The notes beneath the pieces were generated by a model, which had not been told where the DNA came from, did not search any database, and saw only the letters and a program-made list of their open reading frames with translations. A DNA stretch of 64,000 nucleotides from Hirudinaria manillensis (Eukaryota > Annelida > Clitellata > Hirudinida > Hirudinidae). Both the position numbers and the translations under genes were made by a program. The DNA lies in NCBI GenBank assembly GCA_034509925.1, contig CM067532.1, positions 10,417,180 to 10,481,179 of the forward strand. Direction: 5' to 3'. Within the stretch, counting starts at the first letter, position 1. Every line of letters starts with the position of its first letter. Shown one piece after another: positions 34,536-45,400 of the stretch.

Positions 34536-37119
34536 TTAAACAGTCGCCAGGTGGATCGACGAGGAATGCGACGAATAAGTCAAGTTTTTCTTGTAGCACT
34601 CCAAACTGCAGAGAGGAATGTTGGTCCTGGAACAATTGTACTTCTTCTCCTTGGTACAGCCTTCGACCCCACACGTGATGGGCGGCGTGGCCCTGTAAAA
34701 CCATCGTGGCATCTTCATGCCGACTAAGGACCGATTCGTTCGAACTTCTAAACACTCACTCTGCCGCAGTCTTCCTTTCCAACGGAAATTCGAATCCCGG
34801 AGGTACGGACACGCGGACGCCTTTGCAATCGTTCGAGTATCTGTAGCAAGGAACGCAATCCAGGCTGTCCTTGGAAGGAAGATTCTGAGAAATTTTAAAA
34901 TCGACGTAGAACCGCGGGAGCCGTCGAAGTTTGGAACGTCCCGCGACTCGAATTTTACGAGTCGTTCGTTAACGAGCGTCGCCCGGAACTGATAAAAACC
35001 CGGTCGAAAGTATAATTTAAACGATTGATACCTTGCATGACTTTAGCCTGCTATCTTGCTTCTTGAGTAGCCTATCGAGGGTTTCTTTCTTGAATGCAAG
35101 TTTTCATTTCTAATCAATCGTTGTTACGAGTCATTTATGATGGCAACATCCCAATGCTTACCTTATCTCTTTCTGTTTTTTCCACCTCCAATTGTTTCCT
35201 TCTAAGAGCTTTTTTCTTCCTCTTTATCAGCTGCTCTTCTGTCATTTCTGTAGGTTGTACTACGAGTACAATTTAATAACTGCTCAGTACCGAGGGCAAA
35301 GATATGGATTAATTATTAGAAAATAATTTCATTCTAAAGTCTCTAACTCGATGATAGTTCCAACAGTTCCTCGATTTTCTCTCCGTACAATAGGGCCCTC
35401 TGCAGTTTCAACAGAGTTAGGGTTAATTATGGGATGAATGTCTATTATCTAATCGATAAATTCTGTCTCTTTCCATAAATAATTATTTTAAATAGTGTAT
35501 AAAACAAATTTAAAATATCTGGAAAAGTGTGGAATTTTTTTTATGCAAGACTGAATTCCATTGTAACTGATGCAACATTTAGAAGTACAAATTGCCTAAT
35601 AATTCCCTCTAAAGTCTATTTTATGTGTAGAGTTTACCAATAAATTAACAGACTGGAATCACGAATCACTAAAAACCACGAAGCTAGTCTAGCCCTAACC
35701 CCTAGCCCTGACCTCTAGCCCTAAATATGTCATTAGATAATATTTTTTGTGAAATTCACTAAATTTATCATTTAACTGATCAAGGTTTAATTAACCTGGC
35801 GAGCAGTAAGAGCCACATTTGATCTTTCAGGATCTTTGACTTCTCCATTTTCATTCAGTTGTCCAGATTCCAAAGCATCTAGCCATTTTTTCTCATCATC
35901 AGACAAATCATCTCCATGCTCAATCTTGTCATCATCTTCATCATCATCTTCTTCATCATCATTGTTGTTGTTGTTGTACATCTCTTCTCCCCATTCTATG
36001 TTCTTTGTTCTATGAACTCTTTTGCTGGCATCATCGTCATCATCATCATCATCTTCATATCTTTCTTCTTTATCTTTACCATCATCCTCATCATCATTGT
36101 TATCCTCCTCCTCCTCCTCATCATCATCATCACCAACGTCATCGTCATGATCATCATCAACATGTTGTTCTTGGTTGTTGACAACTTCCTCAAAGTAACC
36201 AGCATCCGGTTCGAAGTGTTCTCCTTCCATCTGGTCGACAACAAATTCCTCGTTCACAATTTCTGCGAGCAACAACATAAATAATATTTATTTATCATAA
36301 CTTTGAAGATATTTATATAATCTCAAGTGTTATTTCTGCTCCACATATTAATTTGGACAATCATAATAAAAATTATGTTCACTTTCTAATATTTATGTCA
36401 TATTTTCCTAATTTTCATTCGTTTTGATCAAGTCTGTATTTTGACTTTCTTGAAAATCATTTAATTTATCCAAATGAATGAGCTAGTAAAAAGGACTAGG
36501 TAATCATTATTATCACTCGCATAAATATTTTACGTATGTCGAGTAAAGTAATGCCGTTCGTATTACCTTCTTCTACGGAACAATGGGGTCCTTCGCACAG
36601 CACTTCATCTTCTTTCTCATCAATCAATGGTGCTCTGCATGATTATTTTTAATTAATTTAGTATTTATCTGCACTAACAAACTTTCATTCCCACTTATGA
36701 TGAAAAGGCAGAAAACAATGTCAAACAATCATGCAAGTGACTTCTTCAAGTAATAAAAATAAATAAAATAAATCAGTTAGGGCTAACACAAATTAGTAAA
36801 TCAAGACTAGACAAACTTTTTTTTCATCAATTTATGTCCTCCAATTCTTATCTTCAATTTCATAGGCACTGCATCTTCATTAGCAGAGCCATCAGAATCT
36901 TCACATTTTCTTTTTCTACCACGTCCTCTACCTCTCGATCCGCCTTACAAAATAAATAAAAACTTGTTTTAAGAGACTTTTTCATTCTAATTGTTGATAA
37001 TAAGCATATTAAGAACTGATTGTTCAAAGAATGCATAAAGACAAGTACATATAAAATTATATGATAATGCATTATTTTCGAATCCAAATACCTTGAGACT
37101 TCATTTTGCATTTACCCAT
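34536..37119 (-). CDS. INO80B: INO80B, INO80 chromatin-remodelling complex subunit with zf-HIT
   Basis: Nine exons join in phase: 37119-37092, 36943-36817, 36634-36567, 36262-35796, 35399-35348, 35247-35162, 35088-35032, 34884-34760 and 34692-34536, giving 388 residues; human INO80B has about 356. The order follows the family: basic N-terminus with MKLKIRIGGHKL; a long Asp/Glu-rich tract; KKWLDALESGQLNENGEV and LTARQ-RALL; MTEEQLIKRKKKALRRKQLE (PAPA-1 region); VSVPPGFEFPL; and the C-terminal zf-HIT finger with CGVEGC, CSRT and CSLECY. Family role: structural subunit of the INO80 ATP-dependent nucleosome remodeller in the nucleus. The acidic tract is encoded largely by GAT/GAC triplets, so it behaves like an exonic microsatellite. 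Its start codon lies 283 bases from the divergent ciliary gene. Confidence 0.95.
35685..35724. repeat. Short CCCTAG/CCCTAA telomere-like array
   Basis: CTAGCCCTAACC, CCTAGCCCTGACC and CTAGCCCTAAA follow in succession in INO80B intron 35400-35795. A TTAGGGTTAAT lies at about 35417 in the same intron. These resemble degenerate interstitial telomeric repeats. Confidence 0.6.
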
Positions 37120-37402
37120 GTCAGTAATGACCGATGAAACCGCTTTATTACAGTATTTGTTTATTTTAGATGTTAAAATAAATCAAGTGAAAAGTTAATT
37201 TAATTTGAGCAACGTATTTGTTAATATTATCAAAAAATAAAAATTAAATATAATTAATTTTTTTAATATTTTTTAAAATATTTTAATTTTGATTTGCAAT
37301 TTAAAAATAAATATTAAAAATTGCCAAGAAACGCTACCTAGCAACCAATTGACAGCCACTCATTTACGACGACATTACTTCCCCATGATCCTCAATATTG
37401 CA
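37120..37402. promoter_or_regulatory. Bidirectional promoter of INO80B and the ciliary gene, with an RFX X-box
   Basis: 283 bases separate the two start codons. On the minus strand, 37332-37345 reads GTTGCTAGGTAGCG, a good X-box match, 58-71 bases upstream of the ciliary start codon. RFX factors switch on ciliary genes through X-boxes at about this distance, so the site fits the function of the + strand gene. A CCAAT sequence (AACCAATTG) directly follows at about 37344. Confidence 0.65.
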
Positions 37403-39490
37403 ATGGATTTAGAAATAGGAGAATATTTAACTTTACAACTGAACAGAAAGAGGTGAGGTTTGGATGTTGCCAATCACTGGTGAAAATTGATTTGATCCAA
37501 AAGAGCTCAAAACGTTTAACATGACAATGCATCGTATTTTATTATATATGCTTATAACAGACAGGAGTTGCAATCAAGGATTGGTGGTTTTTCGTCGGCC
37601 TCAAGAATTCTTGAAATGAAACATCAGCTGTCAAAGACTAATGATGAATTGGAAGCCAGAAGGGAGGTTTAAACGTTTACCCTGTAACATAATTATATAT
37701 ATCATTGTATATCTTTTTAGAATCTTAAATAGTCTATTAATAAATAAATAATTTTATGAATTACAGGAGAGCGCAAAAAAAGTCGAAAATCTGAATCAAA
37801 GAAAAGCGCTTATTGATGAAGGGAGAAGGAATTTAAAGGATTCTCTGAAAAAATTTGACAAGTTTATCAAGGCTAGTTAGTCGATTTCTAAAATGTTTCG
37901 ATTAAAGCAAACGTACAACAACTTGCTAAATATTTAATTTGCAATTTCCCTCATTTAATTTATCGCAACATTATTAATCCATGTCTGATAAATTCCCTAA
38001 AAATATTGAAATTAGGACAATGACAAGAAAACTCACAAAGCCCAAGTCATGGCTAACACTGATAATGAAATAATTAAGAATAAAGATAAAGAATTGAAGC
38101 TGCTAAAAGAAGAAAAACAATTGATTACACTTTGGAAAAAGAAATTGCTGAAGGACATCGCAAAATATTCAAAATATCAAGAATTTATGAAAGATACAGT
38201 CGACGCCTCTGATCAATTTTATGAGTTGCGAGACATTTTGATGAGGCATGGAAGCATGATGACATCGAAACAAGTTCATGAATTCATTATAATTATATGT
38301 TAATGATATGAATTATATATTAATGATATTTGTTACTTTTCAACAAATGTAATGCAAAAATAAGAGTCTTTTATTAAACGGAAATTTCTTTAAATGTAAA
38401 CTTACAAAATTGTTTTCAGTGTTACACTGAATTAATTAGTTCTTAATCCACTTTTAAAGATTTATCGTCAACAACATTTTGACACACTTTTTTAAGATCC
38501 GATTTTTTGCTAGAAATTCACGACAATACTTTATTTTATTTAATATTTAATATATTTAATATTTCTCTTCAATTCTCAGAAACTTTTGAACACCAATCAA
38601 GAAAACCAGGCTAAACTTTCGGAGCTAAAAAATTCTTTGCTAAATTTCTTGAAGGTTCGCTAGATTAAGATTGTTTATAACGTTTATACGATATTAAATT
38701 TACTTAACAACATGATCAATTATTGCATAAATAAATCATTATTAAAGAAATTGTACTTAGTGTTTATTTACGTAACATGCATGTTGTATATGGAATTTTA
38801 TCTTCTTAACTCTTACAATTATACGTTAATGATGCTCAGGAGAAAAACGATGAGATTTTGATTCTAAACATGGAACTCTGTGATACCAAGGCGAACTACG
38901 ATGTAATTCACAGCAAGTTGTTGGCAACACAAATTTTTTTCGATCAACTTGGCCTGAAAAGGGAAGAACAGAAACTTCATTTGGCTCAAATAACTACGTG
39001 AGTTTTGGAAAATGTTTAAAAATTTAAACAATGCACTCGTGATTAACCAAAGAAAAGCAAGAAACTCGAGTGGGGTTCAAACATTTAAAAATGAATCGAA
39101 TTTATAAATAAATGTTTGTAAAATGTCTATGCTCCTAAGAATGGTTCGTTTAATTGCAAAATCCATACGTAATAAATTATCCAAAATCATTTCGTTTCTC
39201 CCCAATTTGATTTTTGTAATTTTAAATGGATTATTTGCAATGAAGATCGATTCAGAGCGCCTATGATCGCCTCTTTAGACACCTAAACAAAATGGCAAAC
39301 CAATGTGCAATCAGCGATGAGAGCCTTGAAGACAAAATGCGGAAGGTGAACTTTTACCAAAATGTCATTTATTGATTTATTTGCGCTACCTTTTATTTTT
39401 CAAAATAAATATGTTCCAAAACAGGTGCACTGTTATTGCCAAGACCTTCTGAGGAGCACCGAGGAAAATGTTTCTGACTTGAAGATTTAA
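37403..39490 (+). CDS. CFAP73/CCDC42-type ciliary coiled-coil protein (DUF4200-like)
   Basis: Eight exons join in phase: 37403-37452, 37561-37666, 37767-37871, 38016-38273, 38580-38654, 38840-38997, 39279-39345 and 39425-39490 (TAA). They encode about 294 residues, or 300 if the in-frame ATG at 37385 is used. Motifs match the CFAP73/CCDC42 family: EYLTLQLNRKR near the start, RILEMKHQLSKTNDELEARR, LKKFDKFIK followed by an acidic-basic coil, then FYELRDILMRHGSM. The whole protein is predicted coiled coil. Family role: the MIA/CFAP complex and relatives dock inner dynein arms or support sperm and ciliary axonemes. The intron after 37871 starts with GC (AAG|GCTAGT), forced by the reading phase. 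A polyadenylation signal AATAAA lies at 39603. Confidence 0.85.
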
Positions 39491-42407
39491 AAAGGTTTTA
39501 ATTTAATTTGAGTTGTTAATATTGTGCTATGTACATAATTTTTTTGTTTAATATTGTACATATTCAATTTGCTATTTGTTCTCTTAGTTGTTTTGATACC
39601 TTAATAAACTCATAAATTCAACAAAAAAAAATAATCCAATGATTTTCGCGCCCTGAAAGTCTAATCTGCTTAGATTTGTGGTCACCAAAATATTAACTAA
39701 TATTTATAATAATCACTTAATTATTTAATTTTTAAACATCTTCACAGGATGCCGACCAGATATATCAAAACCCTTTTTTATAGGGAGATAAACGATCCGA
39801 GGACAACACGATTTCCTTTTACTTTAAAACTTCTCACCAAAAGTTATGAGGAGTCATTAAGCGTGAAGACGTAGCTGTTCATTTGCATGTGATTCTTAAG
39901 TAGTTTTAAACTCTGATTTGAACTTTGAAGTTGTCTTTGGATGTCGAAGATGCATTGTCATTCAAATCAATATCCACGAGACGTCTGCAAGAACTTCATG
40001 TAGAGACCGATGCTTGAGGTGGTGCGATGTATCTGTAGCGAGTAATCGACAATTGGTCATTGCGCATTCCATTTCGATTTAATGTCAGCTTTTATTCAGT
40101 TTGTAACAAATCACAATATTTCATAAGAGGGAGGCATGGAATACAGATGAGTAAATGTCTGAAATAACGTCGCAATGTGTCGCGTTCGAAACCCAGCGAG
40201 CACTACCAGAAGCGCCTACGGGGAGGAGCGCTACATAAATGGAAACGGCGCCTCCGAGGCTATGCACAGAAGTACACGTAACGATGTTCAAACGTTATTG
40301 CATAAATTAAATAATTTAGGCATGCCAAGGTGTGCACTGATTACGTTAGACAATTTGTCTCTAAATAATCCAAGTATTTGGTATCCAAGTAATCTCCTTT
40401 TCATCGCTCTAATGATCAAAGCTTGGAATAATATTATAATAATATTTTTAAGACAATTTTCGTTTACAAAAAAGAATTCCTCACAAACATTCAAGTAATC
40501 AAAATCAGCTCCTATAAATTAGTATAAACATTGAATAACATTGTTGCACCTTACAAATATCTTTAAGTCATCATCGTCGTCGTCGTCGTCGTCTAAAAAT
40601 TTCCTACAGCTTAAAGATGTAAAGACACTATGACAACTCACCCAAAGTGTCACTAGCCCAAGTCGTTAGTGGACCACCCGCGAGGAGTCGATGATAGTTC
40701 TGCGTGTGGTCCTAAAGGAAGGAATCTCTGATGGACTGTCTATGGTGTTGGTGATGATAGCGTCCTGGAAACCATGGCAACTGTCCATCGTATCTGGTCC
40801 ACGAAATAATGGAAAAAATTTAAAAATAGTTTGATTCAGTATCAAGGGAACATGGCAGCAGAGTAATAATCTGATAGTTATGATGATAATTATGACGTCG
40901 ATATGCGAGATGTATCTTCACCATTATGACCTTGAAATTGACAGTTAATATGAAGGTCAAAAGGATGATAATAATCATCATCTGAACCAAAGTGTTATCC
41001 CCACCACCATCATCGTCATCGTCGTCGTCATCATCACGGCGCGTCACTTCGAGGATCAAGCGCCGTGAGCAGACGCTGATCTTCCATTTCCGGAACAATA
41101 TGGCGCTCGAGATGGCACGAAGCAAACAAAAGATTTTGAGGTTTTACAAAAGAGTAGACAATTTTTTCCTTAAATAATGTTGTTCAACTATTCATGATAA
41201 AGTATAAAATTATAAATAATCATCCGTAATTAATGTAATAACATTTCTAAATAAAAAAAAAGGAGAAGATAAAAATATCGCATTTAACATTATTAACATT
41301 GTTAATAATTATTGTTATTAATAATATTTATCGGTTTATTATTAAAAATAATTGCAAAAATAATTATCGATTGAATTTTCGAATGAAACTTTTTGAAGCG
41401 AATGAGATGATCTTATATTGCTTTTTATACTTTTATTATTTTTATACTTTTATTATTTTTATACTTTTATTATTTTTTAACAACAACTCGATAATCATCG
41501 TCATCGGTTTCGACGCCTGCAGGTTCTAACCTGGAGCACTGAATGCATCAATCAACTTCTATGCCCGAGGACGGTTAAGATTATACGACGGAGTCAGTCA
41601 TGCGCATCCGTATACTACCACGTGATTAAAGAGCCTCGATGATGATCATGCTGGTAACTTCGACAGATTTTGTCAACGAGAATGATTATCAGTTTCAATT
41701 AGAAAAGTTGATACGACTAGGTTTTTGGTACATGATTTATTGAGAAATTACTAGAAGTTAACAATTTTAAAATTAAGTCTGGTAAATGATTATTTTAAGT
41801 GCAATGACTTGAATTACATTCAACAACAAAGATAAATAAGATTGCGCTGATGTTTAATTCTTTATTATATGATTCCATACTAAATAAAAATAGGTTTGAA
41901 TTGCAATTTGATAATTTCTGGTCTTTGGAGTTGTGACAACCCCTGTCCTGATTAGGCTTTCTTGAGATGACTATTTTGATTGGTCTTATAAATTACGACT
42001 TGTAAGTGAAGCTATTTTCCTATTATTCGAAAGAACTTAAATATTAGAATGGACAAAAATCATAGTTTAATAAAATATACAACTGATGACAATTAATAAT
42101 TTCACGTTAGCAACTTCCAAATTCTTTCCAACGGCTCACATTAATTAAACTCTACATCCAATGGAGATCGCTTAAGCTTAGATTGACCACGAGTCAGCCA
42201 ATGAAATGCAGAGAATTACGGGGATCGCCACCGAAACTCCGCCCACTAGAGATTAAAATTATGTGGCGCGATTCACTTCTGATTTCAGAAGAGAATTTGG
42301 ACATCGCTATTTCGGCATCGAAGAAATTAAATATTAAATAAATAAGAATAATAATAGTACTAATAATAATCATTATTGTTTTTGTAATTAATAAATAATC
42401 TCAAATT
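39491..42407. other. Gene-poor interval upstream of Lim1
   Basis: No supported exon. It holds an X-box-like site at 40768-40781, GAT/CGT triplet tracts near 40570 and 41000, a YY1-like double ATGGC at about 41100-41115, and a tandem TTTTATACTTTTATTA repeat at 41421-41475. CCAAT-like boxes lie at about 42195. The last few hundred bases should contain the Lim1 promoter and 5' UTR. Confidence 0.4.
41421..41475. repeat. Tandem TTTTATACTTTTATTA repeat
   Basis: About 3.5 copies of a 16-17-base T-rich unit, upstream of Lim1. Confidence 0.85.
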
Positions 42408-45400
42408 ATGCTTGTCACGACGTGCTGCGAGTGCCTGGACATCATCAGGGACGAATACATTTTTAAAGTTCTCGACAAGAACTGGCACGCTTCCTGTCTC
42501 AGATGTTGCCTCTGCAAGTCAGTCCTCAAGGACAGATGTTACGCCAAAGATGAGCAGGTGTATTGCAAGGATGACTTTTACAGGTGATCGCATCTTCGTT
42601 CTTTAGATGTTCTGCTGAATTTAAAATTTTATGTATTTTTTATACCATAATTAATTAACTTCTCTTAAACTATTAGAAATACATAGATGGTTTACATCAT
42701 AATTTTCTTTATTGTGAAAGCATGACGGACCACAAATAACCGTAAAATGTTACCTGGCAGAACATTAACGATCGCGTGTGCCGGTTGTGGCCTCAAAATA
42801 GAACCCCAAGACTTTGTGAGGAAAGCGAAACAGAGCATTTATCACGTCGACTGCTTTTCCTGCTCAATTTGTCAGAAACTGCTCAACACTGGAGAGGAAT
42901 TGTATCCCATGGAAAATGGAAAAATCATCTGCAAGAAGGATGCCATTGCAAGGGAGAAAAATGTTCATAATTCAGGTGAGTGATGATTGAGCTTTTTAAA
43001 GCTAAGATAAGTAAATACGACCATATGCGATACGTTGCAAGTTATTGGTGAAGCATTATATGTTGTGGGAACAATAGAAAGTTATGAAGGAAATTCTTTC
43101 AATTGCTACCATCCTCATAACAAACGCCAAAAAAGACAGGAAAACTTGAAATAATAAAATTAAAGCACGCAAATGCCAACAGTTTATTTTTACTTAATCT
43201 TTAAGTTCATACATTTCTCACGATAATATTTGCTTCAAATTGGAGAGTTTTACAAAAGCCGATAATTTTCCCTTTAACGTCACTTTTTACGCAGTTGCAT
43301 TGTCCAAGGTGACATAAGCATGTGATTCGAAGTCAGCCAGGCGTTGTATGATGGGCATCTTTTTTAATATCTTAGGAATTAGATTTTAAGTTTCCAAGTT
43401 TATGATGAAAGGATTAATATTTTAAAGATGCTTTGAAAGCATCAACTTCGTAAAACTTCAGGCTACACTCGTTATGGACGAGTCCAATTTTAGTCGCAAT
43501 ATCAGAAAATATAAACTTTATTCACAATTTGCCAAATTACTATTGGCAATATCCATAATTGCAAAAATAATAACATAACTATCAGAATATAAATTTATTT
43601 ATTTTAGTAATACCAGAAGAAGGAAATGCATGTCAAGACATTAAGAAACCTGTCGACAATTCCGGTAAGACAGTATATTGTATATATTCCATAATATAGT
43701 AATTACTACGGTAAGATATCATCGTAACAATAAAATATTATATTATTGTGTATTATTATTATATCATACATTCTATTGAATCTCTGAAAGAAAGAAAATA
43801 TTTCGTATATATTATGAAACATTGCCATAAATTATAGATTGTTAAGGTATGGACTTTGAAGAATATTTATCTATTTTGAAGGCATTGATAAACGTAGTTT
43901 CGAGTCTCTTAACTCTGCTCTAATTCGTGAAGTCGAATCTAAGGATTTCAAGAGAAACAGTTTGATTGTCTCTAGAAATGAACTGCAAGGTTCAAATGTT
44001 AAAAATAAAGAACATCCGTCTCTTGAGTCCGGTTTTGATCAGATGGAAGGAAAGCTTGTGCCATCGAAGTTCGAAGCAAATCTCAACGAAAATTCTTTGG
44101 AAGGACTTTTCCAGGCGAACAGCGACGGATCGACGAGTTCGAACACCGACGTTGATTTTACTTCGCAAGTTTCTCAACCCATTCGGCAAACTACGAATCT
44201 TTCTGGCGAATCAGCAGAATCGAGCGACGAAGACAAAGACATCAACAACGACAAAACCACCGACGATGCCAACAAGGATGAAATGGAAAGCGAAGAAGCA
44301 GGGATTATCCAGAACGGCGTCGGTGCCAAACGGAGAGGTCCGAGGACCACGATCAAAGCCAAGCAACTGGAAACTCTTAAAAGCGCTTTTGCTGCCACTC
44401 CGAAGCCAACCAGGCACATTAGGGAACAACTTGCTCAGGATACGGGATTAAACATGAGAGTCATTCAGGTATGTTTGTTGTCAATAATCATTAATTTCTT
44501 GAAATGCAAATTCAAATTACGCTTACGAAAATTGAAAAAAAAATGAAATTACAAAAAAAGATTTTAAATGAAAACTAAGGGGATAAAAACTTGCAAGAGG
44601 AGTGACATTCCTATTGCTTCATTTATGGTTCTTAATAACGTTGATGGTCAGAGACGATTCCTTTTAGGCTTTTGTTAATCCCTCGTTGAAGAATATTTTA
44701 TTATTTAATTACAAAAACAGAAAGAAATATTTTCGTCGTTCTTTTGCCATTTAAAAAATTTGCAACAAGAGAAAGTTTTAACATAAACTTTAAAATAAAT
44801 TAGTATTTATTAAATAATTTAAATTGTGAAAGTAAATCAATTAATGATTGGTGATGTTATCGCATTGCAAACAAGTTGAGATACAAATTAAGACTCATTA
44901 CAAAGGTATTATCAATCACTTGCCGGTATTAAAGGTGTTAGTTTTTAAATGAGCTGTAAATTCTAAAATAAGTCTAATAATAATAATAATAATAATTATA
45001 AGTGCATTATATCACTGAGTTATATTAATAAATATTAGTTGCGCGCTAGAAAGAACGCTCAGAAATCAGTCATCCATTGTTGGCCATTGGAAGCGTCATG
45101 ATGACGATGCTGACAAAGATGATGAGACAGGTAAGAGAAGGTACGTGGATATCCTGTCGGATGTGTTTCCTACCTATGTTTGGAATATCAATTAACCGAA
45201 GAGCACCTGTGCATTGAGTGAATCACGTGTACTCTCGATCATGATGGTGATGATGGCTATGTTGCTGGTGATAATAGTGACGTCATTCTTTTATGTTATT
45301 GTAATAACCCAGGGTCCTCAAACTAATTATAGAAGGGCAGGTTTATTGAAAGTTGTCAGATGGCTTGGAAGATGTAAAATGCTTAATTGATTAAGTCTTG

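Noticed and set aside
35916..36284. Plus-strand 122-codon hydrophobic ORF
   Set aside because: It is the antisense shadow of the Asp/Glu-rich INO80B exon; ATC/ATT codons arise from GAT/AAT on the other strand.
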